Notes: a model not told the origin generated them from the letters alone. Counted from the first letter of the stretch, positions 1 to 8,779 are shown. The stretch: DNA of 21,499 bases from Triparma columacea (GCA_030267965.1 BRYA01000604.1:8657-30155); one strand, 5' to 3'. Made by a program: numbers and translations.

Positions 1-492
1 TACCCCTGCTGCAACAACGCATAGCACAGCAGATATGAGCAACATGACTCCAATATTCTTTGTTGTCTGAACGAGCGCTTCCTTGAGTGTGATGTCGAAT
101 CTATGCACTTCCTCGCCCTCCTTGAAGCCGCTATTAACTACAGCCTTATCGGCGTCCATCCTCTCGCCTAGCTCCAACAAAGAATCAAGAATGTTGTTTG
201 CCTGTGTTGCTCCCCTCCTGACACCAGGTGCGTCGACCGATGTCAGCGTTCTCTTGATACGTTGACTAGCCTCTTCTTCCTCTTTCGCCTTGTGCTTGTC
301 CCTTTCCTCCAACTCCTGTAGGCAAGAGATAGCGAACATGGACAAACCCCTGGGGGTGTCCTCCCCTTCAGCAAAGGCCTTGATTTGAGCGAGGTCGAAA
401 GAGGAGATTTTGTCGATCGCTCCGGACATTGTCTCACGAAAAACATCAAGGATGTCAGGAGTGGGGGCTTTGAGAGCCGAAGATTTGCCCAT
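1..492 (-). CDS. Helical protein with C-terminal membrane segment (partial, runs off left edge)
   Basis: Reading the minus strand from the ATG at 492-490, the frame stays open for 164 codons to the left edge, so the C-terminus is missing. The ATG is the first after an in-frame TGA at about 651-649. The protein is acidic and helical: a charged stretch around residues 55-75 (LQELEERDKHKAKEEEEA) suggests a short coiled coil. It ends in a hydrophobic run from about residue 147 (IGVMLLISAVLCVVAAG) that looks like a membrane anchor cut by the window edge. No signal peptide is visible. The shape, a helical cytosolic part plus a tail anchor, recalls SNARE-like proteins, but I see no diagnostic SNARE zero-layer pattern and do not assign it. 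The ORF is seen directly; membrane anchoring is an inference. Confidence 0.6.
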   Translation of the reverse strand, partial: MGKSSALKAPTPDILDVFRETMSGAIDKISSFDLAQIKAFAEGEDTPRGLSMFAISCLQELEERDKHKAKEEEEASQRIKRTLTSVDAPGVRRGATQANNILDSLLELGERMDADKAVVNSGFKEGEEVHRFDITLKEALVQTTKNIGVMLLISAVLCVVAAGV

Positions 493-790
493 GAAAAAAA
501 TGCACGGCGAGCAGTTGAGAGTGAGATTAAAATGCAGCAATTGCTGTAGGAGGTTGAGGCTGAAATTACTAGACGGGTGTCGTATAGTAGGTACTCGCTT
601 CTGAAGGCTAGAAATAGGGCCTAAAGTGTAGTGGGGAGGAGGAAATAATCAATGAGGCCAAAGCAGAACAAAAAGGCCGAAACCGAACAGAGCAAAAAGT
701 CCGAAAAAAACAGAGAAGCAAACAGAACGCAAACATGTCAAAACAAAGGGCTACATTAGACGCACAACAACAACCTTAAATTACGCAGCA
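493..790. other. Intergenic, A-rich on + strand
   Basis: About 300 bases between two minus-strand genes. From about 655 to 765 the plus strand is A/G/C-rich and nearly T-free, with imperfect repeats of a block like GAACA(A)AAAGNCCGAAA. On the transcribed strand this is a T-rich stretch between the 3' end of one gene and the 5' side of the next. No coding frame or structured RNA was seen. Confidence 0.5.
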
Positions 791-2034
791 TCAGGCAATA
801 CCGAATCGCTTCTTAACCCCGTTTATGACGTCCCCGACCTTCCTGGCTTTCCCGAAGTTCTTCTTGCTCCCCCTCTCCCCCCTGTCAGCCAGGATCCACC
901 TAAAGTGGCTCTTGACAACCTCCAGGTTCGTCCACCACGTCGACATCCTCTCGAACTCTGCTCCCTCCTCAACAACGGTCCTTACCATGCCCCCGTTCTT
1001 CCCGCTCTTCGCGCCATCCTCGAGTCTCATCCCCTCCTCCACCTCCAGGTTCTCCAGAATTTTCAAGTAAGCCTTGACTATCCTCAGCTTCCTCTCCTCC
1101 TCTCCCCCCTCCCCCCTCCCCTCCATAAATCTCCCGAACAAGTCAGGTTTCCTAAGAAGTTCCTCCCCCACCATGATCCCATCAGCTCCCGTGAACCCCA
1201 GGTTCTCCCCAACGTCTCTCACCCCTCTAACGTTCCCGTTGGTTACGATCTTGGTGTTTAGTCCCTTCCCTTTCACCGCGGATACGCAGGAGCGGACAAC
1301 GGATAGGTCGGCGGCACCGAAACGTCTGTCGGTGTCGATGCCCCTCAAACGACCGTGGATCGTTATCATTGATACTCCGACCTCACTGGGGGGGGGGGGG
1401 GTGGGATGGTAGAATTAAGAAAGGGTTGGTAGAAGGGATGTAGAAACAAAACAATCAGCTAAGGAAAAGCATCTCACCTTAACATAAGCACGAACTCAAC
1501 CGTCCTCTCCTCACTAGTTTTATCCTCTCTTGGTTCCTGTATCCTAATCTTCGCGCAAACCGGTATTTCAATCCTCTCGTCCTCAACTGTATTTCTCAGA
1601 ATGTCCCTACACAAATCCCAGTCCTCTGTTAAATAGCTCCCGTAGTTCCCCTCCCTCGCTCTCTTCTGCGGGCAGCCTAGGTTAAGGTCAACGCCACCGA
1701 AACCTAGGGACTGTACGTGGAGGGAGGCTTGAAGGAAGGTGTTTGGGTCGTTGGATGCAAACTGGACAACGAGGTTGGGATCGGGGGGTGGGTTATTACC
1801 AAAACACTGGGTACGGTAGGACGGAGAGGTTGAGAATAGATCAGAGAGGAACATCTCAGTGAAGATTACTATATGGACATTAGGGTTGAGGGTACGATAA
1901 AGCTTACGGTAGGGTAGGTCGGAGCAACCTACCATTGGTGCAGATATTAATATTACAGACGAGTGCCCATGCTGGGGAGGGTGAATTGAACTATACCATG
2001 AAGAGGGGATCGGTGGAGGTGCAAGGGTGGACAT
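791..2034 (-). CDS. tRNA-dihydrouridine synthase (Dus family)
   Basis: FMN enzyme that reduces uridine to dihydrouridine in tRNA D-loops. Two exons: 2034-1478 and 1385-791, with intron 1477-1386 (92 nt, donor GTGAGA, acceptor preceded by 14 C). The junction codon AG|T restores frame and gives 383 residues. The ATG at 2034 precedes MSTLAPPP; the frame continues upstream only through non-ATG codons. Dus motifs in order: SAPMVGCSDLPYRK (31-44, FMN-barrel start), FTEM (58-61), VVQFASNDP (89-97), VDLNLGCPQKRAREGNYGSYL region with the expected general-acid Cys at 121, then VCAKIRI. After the intron come TIHGR, a NGNVRGVRDV stretch and ADGIMVGEELLRKPDLF. The GCPQ...GNYG form resembles eukaryotic Dus1 more than bacterial DusA. 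The length is near the family norm. The gene is divergent from a small membrane-protein gene, 147 bp between start codons. Confidence 0.88.
1388..1401. repeat. Poly-G (poly-C on coding strand) tract next to splice acceptor
   Basis: A run of 14 G on the plus strand. On the minus strand it is the polypyrimidine tract immediately before the AG acceptor of the dihydrouridine synthase intron. Confidence 0.9.
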
Positions 2035-2181
2035 TATTGCGTGTGCGTGCGTCAAAGGGATTTCATACAGATTTTTTCTTTTGGTCCAGATTGCCCACTT
2101 TCCACTCTCTTCGGACTTTTGCGATCCGAGAGCCAGAAGCCGATCTGTTGAGGGGGGCTCAAATTTAACTCATCAACAACC
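2035..2181. promoter_or_regulatory. Shared divergent promoter region
   Basis: 147 bp separate the ATG of the minus-strand tRNA-dihydrouridine synthase (2034) from the ATG of the plus-strand small membrane protein (2182). Both promoters must lie here or overlap the genes. I see no clear TATA box. That it drives both genes is inferred from the layout. Confidence 0.45.
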
Positions 2182-2424
2182 ATGGCCTCCACCTTAGCGC
2201 CTTCAATGGCCCCCTCAATGGCCCCGACCATGAACATAACGTATGCCCCAACAGTAACCCCTTGCCTCGAGCCGCACTGGTTCCTTTGTATGGAAGCCGG
2301 GACACAGTTTTTCATTGTCACGATGAGTGGGACCTTCATTTTTACAACACTTTACCTTATCGCTACGAGGAATAGAGGCAAGAAGGTTGAGGACGATGAA
2401 TCAAGGATGTATGAGTACGAATAA
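2182..2424 (+). CDS. Small single-pass membrane protein with Ser-Met-Ala-Pro repeats
   Basis: An 80-residue intronless ORF with a favourable start context (CAACAACCATGGCC) and an in-frame TAA just upstream at 2166-2168. The N-terminus is Pro/Met-rich with short repeats (LAPSMAPSMAPTM, residues 5-17) and one N-glycosylation sequon (NIT, about 18-20). Two Cys follow, then a hydrophobic segment at about 43-61 (FFIVTMSGTFIFTTLYLIA), a positive stop-transfer patch (RNRGKK) and an acidic tail ending MYEYE. This fits a type III or signal-anchor protein with the Pro-rich part outside or lumenal. There is no recognised family. Short S/P/T/M-P repeats are common in heterokont surface proteins, which is only a loose analogy. 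Divergent from the Dus gene. Confidence 0.6.
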   Translation: MASTLAPSMAPSMAPTMNITYAPTVTPCLEPHWFLCMEAGTQFFIVTMSGTFIFTTLYLIATRNRGKKVEDDESRMYEYE

Positions 2425-3217
2425 CGAGCGCAAGTAGAAAGGATATTATAGTTTTCCCTCGATCAGGCACCACCTTGATTACAAGTAGAGTAGGGGGTGG
2501 AATGAGGGAGAGGGGTTGTTACTTGTGTTCAATTAATCAATGCAGTTCATCTTGCAACCCTGCCTCGGAAGGACGGGATATCGGAAAAAGTATTACGAGG
2601 GAAGAATTGTAGACATTAGTTTTCATAAAAAATTATAGAGGAAAAGGAAGGGTATTTTATCTTTATGACGCAAAGGCCGGAACTGGAATGAATGGGGGGG
2701 GGGGGGGGGGGAGAGACGAGGGAGGAGAACCCGCCTTGCTGAGAGGGTCGGCAGCGAGTGACTAATACGTCCATACCATATTCTTGAAGGAACAACACAA
2801 GACATTGAGAGAAGAAACAGAGGGTATATGTGAGGGTCATTGTTACTACTTAAACGGGGACCCCCGACGTTATTGTTGAGGAGCAGCTTGAGGATTTGAA
2901 AAGTATGGAAGAGGAGAAGGCAAACGAGGAGAGGCAGAAAGAAGACAGGAAGAAGGAAGCGGAGGATGAAGATGAAAGAGGATGGCAAATGAGGGCATTT
3001 GTCATAACTTCATCCTTCTCGAATTATATCAATTATAGCTTTCGCATTTCACCAATTATCGCACTATTTTTCCTCTAAGCGATCAATACCTCTCAATAGC
3101 CCTCAATAGCTCTCAATTTGCTGCCCTCCATCAAAAACTTCAGTCGGTGCAGTTGTTTAGAAACTCTTTATACATCATATATATCACATATTACGCATCA
3201 ATAAACACTATAGTAAG
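2425..3217. other. Intergenic region upstream of the methyltransferase gene
   Basis: About 790 bases. It contains an 18-base G run at 2694-2711. An open stretch at 2845-3078 encodes a charged Glu/Lys peptide (first ATG 2905, 58 residues) with no match I recognise. A small CTCTCAATAGC-type tandem repeat lies near 3088-3117. The last 50 bases before ATG 3218 are AT-rich (TCATATATATCAC near 3175-3187), a plausible core promoter. Other open frames here depend on non-ATG starts and low complexity, so I do not call them. Confidence 0.45.
2694..2711. repeat. Poly-G homopolymer (18 G)
   Basis: An uninterrupted run of 18 G in non-coding DNA; prone to slippage and sequencing error. Confidence 0.9.
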
Positions 3218-4804
3218 ATGAAAGCTCTCTCTCCTCTCTTCATTCTCAACCTTCTCCTTCCATTTACCAATTCATTTATCAATTCATTCAATCGACCTTC
3301 TCACTTAAGCTACCTCCCCCCTCTTAAATCCACCTACAAACCCTACAAACCTACCTCCACCTCCTCCCCATCCTCCTCCTCCTCCTCTCCCCTCTCCCAA
3401 CTTCCCACAATAAACATTCCACGCGGTCCTGTCTCCCGTTCCATCTTCACCGGTTCCACAACCCTCGTCTACACCTCCACCCTCTCCCCCACCTCTCTCC
3501 CCTCCCCCCCCCCCCCCAAATACTCCTTAGTAAAGCTAACAACAACCTCACCAGAGACCGGAATCCAGGAACTAGGGTTAGGAATATACAACCCAGACAG
3601 TGTGTACTCCGTCCGAATGATAATGGACGGTCGTGATCCCTCTTACATATCATTAAAAGCATCCTCAACCCCCACCTCCACTTCCTTACTATCAATCGTG
3701 CTCCTCTCAGTGTTCAGTCGTTGTGTATCCTCCCGTTCAACCCTCTGTCTCCCTTCCCCTCTAACCGACAGTTATCGGTTAACAAACGGTGACGGTGACA
3801 TGGCCTCAGGTATATCCGTGGATATATTCGGACCCTCCCTTGCCGTCGTTATGGTTCAGGCTGGCTGGGGAATTGAACATAAAGATACAATCGTTAACGC
3901 GCTTAAAGAGACCACGGGGATTAACGACGTTAGAGTTAGGGTTGGCTGGGATAGGGTTAACAAGGACCATGGGGGTGAGGGACTTAAGGAGGGTTGGATT
4001 GAAGATGAAGACGAGGGGGAGGAGGATGGGACTTCTTTCACGATTATGGAGAACGGTGTTAAGTATTTATACAACCCTGGGGAAACGCAGAAGACGGGAT
4101 TTTATACAGACCAGAGGGACAACAGGTCACTCCTCTCGAGCCTTTGCTCCGGCAAAAGCGTGCTAGACCTATGCTGCTATGTAGGGAGCTTTAGCCTTAA
4201 CGCCGTTGTTAACGGTGGGGCGAGAAGTACCACGGGGGTAGACAGTAGCGCGAAGGCTGTGGGATTGGCTGCGGATAACGCGAGAGTTAACGGGGTTGAG
4301 GGGAAGTGCAGTTTCTTGAAGGACAACGTTGGGAAGTTCATGAAGAGGATGAGGGAGGAGGGGGAGAGTTGGGATGTCATTGTTCTAGACCCTCCCAAAC
4401 TGGGTAAGTAGTGTGTGGTGTGTGAGAGAGAACACGGTACGCCGTCGATATACACTAACCCCTCCCTCCCCCTCCCACTAAAAGCCCCAACCGTGAAAGG
4501 TTTATCCCGCGCCGTGACAAAGTACACAACCCTAAACCGCGACGCCGTCAAGTTGATCTCCCCCTCCGGTGGTATTCTCCTCACTTGCACCTGTTCCTCA
4601 GCCATGACGAACGGCGGTAGCGACGGTAACCTCTTCACCGAGACCGTAATAAAGGCCGTAAGGAACGCAGGGAGGACTGGGAGGGTACTGAAGAAGACTC
4701 ACACAGCGGGATGCCACGCGGGGGGAGGGGAGTACTTGACGGCGCTTACGGTCGCGATTGACCCGATCGAGGGGGACGGGGGGGAGGGGGAAGAGGAGGT
4801 GTAA
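3218..4804 (+). CDS. RlmI-like 23S rRNA (cytosine-C5) methyltransferase, copy A, with signal/transit peptide
   Basis: SAM-dependent rRNA m5C methyltransferase of the RlmI family. Exons 3218-4403 and 4485-4804; intron 4404-4484 (81 nt, donor GTAAGT, branch-like CACTAAC, acceptor AAAG). The join G|CC restores the motif DPPKLAP and gives 501 residues. Residues 1-20 are a hydrophobic signal peptide (MKALSPLFILNLLLPFTNSF), followed by a Ser/Pro/Lys-rich stretch. The TNS-F junction resembles the heterokont ASAF-type plastid presequence, so plastid targeting is plausible. A PUA-like part follows (INIPRGPVSRSIF; LGIYNPDSVYSVRM), then the central domain (GDGDMASGISVDIFG), QKTGFYTDQRDNR, SAM motif I VLDLCCYVGSFSLNA (about 314-328), VIVLDPPKLAP (about 387-397) and TCTCSS (about 429-434) with the likely catalytic Cys. 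A 14-C run (3504-3517) codes for proline in frame. Confidence 0.87.
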
Positions 4805-4851
4805 CTCTAATGTGAACAAGTGGACGAAAAAAAAACTATAGAAACTAGTTA
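3278..4851 (+). repeat. Tandem duplication, block A
   Basis: Block A is repeated as block B at 5804-7382. Homology starts at ATCAATTCATTC (codon 21 of copy A), runs through both exons, the intron and the stop, and continues about 47 bases past the stop to ACTATAGAAACTAGTTA. Differences are scattered substitutions plus small length changes in the Ser-codon, poly-C and intron stretches. Confidence 0.9.
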
Positions 4852-5089
4852 TAAACTTTTGTAAAAAAACATAAAAAGGCGTTAACAGAATGGGCCTTCC
4901 TCATAAAAAGGCGTTAACAGAATGGGCTTTCCTCGTTAAAAGGCGTTAACAGAATGGGCTTTCCTCATAGAAGGGCGTTAACAGAATGGGCTTTCCTCAT
5001 TAAAAGGCGTTAACAGAATGGGCCTTCCTCGTTAAAGGCCCAATACCGAATAACCCAAACAACCAGATCGCAACGCTTTTTCAATTTGA
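4805..5089. other. Spacer with minisatellite between methyltransferase copies
   Basis: Holds the copied 3' flank of gene A (to about 4851), the 32-bp minisatellite (4872-5040) and a short AT-rich bridge to the foldback element. No gene is seen. Confidence 0.6.
4872..5040. repeat. 32-bp minisatellite, five units plus a partial
   Basis: The core GGCGTTAACAGAATGGGC recurs at 4878, 4910, 4942, 4974 and 5006, exactly 32 bp apart. Units are TAAAAGGCGTTAACAGAATG-like, followed by GGCYTTCCTCRT; a partial sixth unit ends near 5040. Variation is limited to a few positions (CC/CT in GGCYTTCC, the CATA/CGTT linker). Stray copies of CTAACAGAATG occur at about 5247 and 5396. There are no unique spacers, so this is not a CRISPR array. 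Confidence 0.92.
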
Positions 5090-5755
5090 ATGGCTCAAAA
5101 TGAAGCCCTTGACAGCGGGGTGCGGAGAGTACCTTCAGAACTCAAAAAGGTGCGTGTTGTAAAGAGTAAAATGTCCCTAACCTGAACCCGAACCCCCCGA
5201 GCCAGACAGGGGAGGGAAGGGGAGGGGAACAAAGCCAAAAGAGCCCTAACAGAATGAGTATAGAAGAAGGGGGAGGGGGACGGGAAGAAACAGAAAGGAG
5301 GGGAGGAGGGGAGGGGACAGAGACACAGACCTCGACAGGGACGAGAGGGGAAGGGGAGGAGAGGGGAACAAAGCCAGGAACAAAGCAGAAACACACTAAC
5401 AGAATGGGTATGGGAGCTTTGTTCTTGGCTGGGGTTGGTTCTTATGTGCTCTGTCTTGGCTTTGGTCTTGGCTCTGGATGTCCGATCATTGATGTGAAGT
5501 GTCTCCCTGTTCCCCATTGTGTTCCTGTTCTGGATCCTTCTTCCCTCCCCTCCCCTCCCCTCCTTTTCTTCCTCGTTGATGTTGTTGCTCCTCCCTCTCC
5601 CTCCCTCTCCCTCCCTCTCACTGGCTCGGCTGGCTCGGCTGGCTCGGCTGGCTCGGTAGATTTTGGTAGATTTTGGATCATGATTTTCTCTTTACAACAC
5701 GCATCTTTTTAAGATCTGAGGGTACCGTTAGAACAGCGTTAACGAGAGCTTTCAT
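5090..5755. repeat. Foldback element / long inverted repeat
   Basis: The outer arms 5129-5171 and 5684-5725 are inverted copies, about 42 bp with four mismatches and one gap (GTACC...AAAAAG.TGCGTGTTGTAAAGAG). Weaker inverted similarity extends outward to about 5090 and 5755. It also extends inward: CCGAGCCAG plus GGGAGGG-type sequence on the left pairs with CTCCC plus four tandem GGCTCGGCT units on the right (about 5625-5656). Near the centre GAACAAAGCCAGGAAC (about 5365-5383) faces GCTTTGTTCTTGGCTGGGG (about 5416-5436). The whole could fold into a long imperfect hairpin. It codes for no transposase, so a non-autonomous foldback or MITE-like origin is an inference. Confidence 0.65.
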
Positions 5756-5800
5756 TTAATCTACTCAAATATAAAAAGTATTGCGATCTCAAGAAGTTAG

Positions 5801-7336
5801 CTCATCAATTCATTCGATCGACCTTCTCACTTAAGCTACCTCCCTCCTCTTAAATCTACCTACAAACCCTACAAACCTTCCTCCTCCTCCTCCTCCCTCC
5901 CCTCCTCCTCTCCCCTCTCCAAACTTCCCACAATAAACATTCCACGCGGTCCTGTTTCCCGTTCCATATTCACCGGTTCCACAACTCTCGTCTACACCTC
6001 CACCCTCTCCCCCACCTCTCTCCCCTCTCTCCCCCCCCCCAAATACTCTTTAGTAAAGCTAACAACAACCTCACCAGAGACCGGAATCCAGGAACTAGGG
6101 TTAGGGATATACAACCCCGACAGTGTGTACTCCGTCCGAATGATAATGGACGGTCGTGATCCCTCATACATATCATTAAAAAAATCCTCAACCCCCACCT
6201 CCACATCCTTACTATCAATCGTGCTCCTCTCAGTGTTCAGTCGTTGTGTATCCTCCCGTTCAACCCTCGGTCTCCCTTCCCCTTACACCGACAGTTTTCG
6301 TTTAACAAACGGTGACGGTGACATGGCCTCAGGTATATCCGTGGATATATTCGGCCCGGACCTTGCCGTCGTTATGGTTCAGGCTGGTTGGGGTGTTGAA
6401 CATAAAGATACAATCGTTAACGCGCTTAAAGAGACCACGGGGATTAACGACGTTAGGGTTAGGGTTGGCTGGGATAGGGTTAACAAGGACCATGGGGGTG
6501 AGGGACTTAAGGAGGGTTGGATTGAAGATGAAAAAGAGGGGGAGGAGGATGGGACTTCTTTCACGATTATGGAGAACGGTGTTAAGTATTTATACAACCC
6601 TGGGGAGACGCAGAAGACGGGGTTCTACACAGACCAGAGGGACAACAGGTCACTCCTCTCAAGCCTTTGCTCCGGCAAAAGCGTGCTAGACCTATGCTGC
6701 TACGTAGGGAGCTTTAGCCTTAACGCCGTTGTTAACGGTGGGGCGAGAAGTACCACGGGAGTAGACAGCAGCGCGAAGGCTGTGGGATTGGCTGCGGATA
6801 ACGCTCGGGTTAACGGAGTTGAGGGGAAGTGCACTTTCTTGAAGGACGACGTTGGGAAGTTCATGAAGAGGATGAGGGAGGAGGGGGAGAGTTGGGATGT
6901 CATTGTTCTAGACCCTCCCAAACTGGGTAAGTAGTGTGTGGTGTGTGAGAGAGAAAAATGGTACGCCATCGATATACACTAACCCCTCCCTCCCCCTCCC
7001 TCCCCACCACTCAAAGCCCCTACCGTGAAAGGTTTATCCCGCGCCGTGACAAAGTACACAACCCTAAACCGCGACGCCGTCAAGTTGATCTCCCCCTCCG
7101 GTGGTATTCTCCTCACCTGCACCTGTTCCTCAGCCATGACGAACGGCGGTAGCGACGGTAACCTCTTCACCGAGACCGTAGTAAAGGCCGTAAGGAACGC
7201 AGGGAGGACTGGGAGGGTACTGAAGAAGACGCACACCGCGGGATGCCACGCGGGAGGAGGGGAGTACTTGACGGCGCTTACGGTCGCGATTGACCCGATC
7301 GAGGGGGACGGGGGGGAGGGGGAAGAGGAGGTGTAA
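5801..7336 (+). CDS. RlmI-like rRNA methyltransferase, copy B, lacking signal peptide (5' truncated)
   Basis: Near-identical duplicate of the upstream gene. The homologous frame is open from after a TAG at 5798-5800 through exon 1 to 6926, then intron 6927-7016 (90 nt, donor GTAAGT) and exon 2 at 7017-7336. All catalytic motifs are kept: QKTGFYTDQRDNR, VLDLCCYVGSFSLNA, DPPKLAP across the junction, TCTCSS. Differences from copy A are mostly silent or mild (for example N/D, S/T, I/V), with no frameshift or internal stop, so selection may still act. The codons for residues 1-20 of copy A, the signal peptide, are absent. The first in-frame ATG is only at 6140, inside the PUA-like part. Either an upstream exon is spliced to the AG at 5799-5800, or a shortened protein is made, or this is a young pseudogene. 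I list it as a CDS with unresolved start. Confidence 0.65.
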
Positions 7337-7382
7337 CTCTAATGCGAACAAGTGGACGAAAAAAAAACTATAGAAACTAGTT
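5804..7382 (+). repeat. Tandem duplication, block B
   Basis: Second copy of the 3278-4851 block. The left breakpoint is at ATCAATTCATTC and the right one after ACTATAGAAACTAGTTA; beyond these points the two copies differ completely. Confidence 0.9.
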
Positions 7383-7418
7383 AGAACAACAACAACAACA
7401 GCCACACTTCACCCCTCA

Positions 7419-8779
7419 TTACGGCCACACGCTCGCCCCGCCACCTCCTCCCAACCTCCCCCCGCTCTGGCTTCTTTTCATCTTACCACCCTTTGGGCTA
7501 ACACGACCCCCGCTGCTGGTCAAACTTCTATCGCTCCTACTCCTCCCCTCCTTCGTCAGTTTCCTATTACTACTACTACCCCTTCTATTCCCCCCGAATA
7601 TCCTCTCCTCCTCTCCCTCTCCCCCCCACTCCCTAACCCTCCCCTGAAGTTCTTCCAGCCACCCCAGATCCCTGCACAGTCCCGTCACCACCTTATCGCA
7701 GTCCCCCTCCAACAGCAGATCCCTATAATTCCCGCACCGACCCCAAGCGTGCCCCCCTCCCCTGTCCTCGTACTCCCCTTTCCTCCCGCTCCCCTCGCTC
7801 CTCACAGAGGGGAAGACCCTTGGCGTCGACCTCGGCACCGCGTCGACGAAGGAAGCAAACGGCTGAACCGCGAGGCTCGTACCCATGACAAGCAGGAGGT
7901 CGCACTTTCGCATGTCAGGCATGTCCAGCTTTATCTGCTCCTGGACCTTCCTAGGCATCTTCTCACCGAAGAATACGATGTCCGGCTTCTGGGGGGAACC
8001 GCACTTGTCGCAGGTCGGCCTCCTGCCAGATCTAAGCTTATCAAAAAGGGACTTCCCGTCAGTCGGCCTACGGCACCTCTCGTTCGCGCAGCTTGCAGTC
8101 TTCAGCGTGCCGTGAACCTCGTAAATCATTTCATTCGTAACCCCAGCGAGCCGCTCTAGCATGTCTATGTTCTGTGTGTAGCAGCGTCTTAGTAAACCCT
8201 TGGACTCGAGGAGTCCGAGGAAGTGGTGGGTTACGGTGGGCTGTCGGGTGGAGGCACTGGGGAGGAGGGAGCGGACGCAGAAATCGTAGAAGGGGGCTTG
8301 GGAGGTGTGGAGGAAGTAGTCCAAATCAAACATGGCCTGAGGCGAGGGCAAGCCGTACCTAAGAGAGGAGGGTAGGTAGGGTAGGGGAGGGGAGGGGTCA
8401 GGAGAGGTCCCATGGTTTGGGACGTCCCACGAGTTGTAGCCACTCACCTGTCGGTTTGACTATTATAAACACTATTGCTCTGGGGGACAAGGGGGAGAAA
8501 GGGAGGGTAAGGCAGGCACAGGCAACGGCGGAAGCTTCGACGCAGGGGAACAAGGGGCTGGCAGATATTTACCATTGTTCTAAAATCGGGAATGCCAGCC
8601 TTCACGGATATTCCTGCCCCAGCAAGTACAACGATGTTCTGGCAGGAGGCACTCTCCATATAATCGACGAGACCCGAAGAATCTAGCGTACGGAGCCGAC
8701 GTCGCTGCACCATCCAACAACACAATTGACTGAGAGCACCGACGGGGTCGCATGTTGCTTGGGAGGTGCAACCTCCCAT
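7419..8779 (-). CDS. Sirtuin (Sir2-family NAD-dependent protein deacylase), possibly N-myristoylated
   Basis: NAD-dependent lysine deacylase, class I (SIRT1/2/3-like). Three exons: 8779-8573, micro-exon 8479-8448 (32 nt) and 8358-7419; introns of 93 and 89 nt with donors GTAAAT and GTGAGT. The product is 392 residues. The micro-exon gives SNSVYNSQTD and joins to RYGLPSPQAMF, which fits the family's spacing after GIPDFR. Motifs: GAGIS (54-58), GIPDFR, TQNID (141-145), catalytic His in VHG (162), zinc Cys 170/175/196/199, KPDIVFFGE, LLLVMGTSLAVQPFASF and EGDCD. The N-terminus MGGCTSQATC fits N-myristoylation with possible Cys4 palmitoylation. The C-terminus is Arg/Ser/Gly-rich and basic. Oddity: the usual LLIN-type NAD-contact motif after STPR is replaced by VFPSV. 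The gene is tail to tail with methyltransferase copy B (82 bp apart) and divergent from the 9039 gene. Confidence 0.87.

Noticed and set aside
2623..2988. 121-codon minus-strand ORF
   Set aside because: Runs through the 18-G homopolymer and A/G-rich DNA that yields Leu/Phe/Pro by composition; no start context, splice support or domain.
4872..5040. CRISPR-like regular repeats
   Set aside because: The 32-bp period is filled entirely by the repeat itself with no unique spacers, and the context is eukaryotic; a minisatellite.
5254..5712. 152-codon plus-strand ORF inside the foldback element
   Set aside because: Composed of purine-rich and CT-rich low complexity and a GGCTCG tandem repeat; no protein-like composition.
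8359..8447. Sirtuin model that reads through from 8447 without the micro-exon
   Set aside because: It inserts a Pro/Ser-rich stretch between GIPDFR and RYGLPSP that does not fit the family; the micro-exon model has good splice sites and correct spacing.
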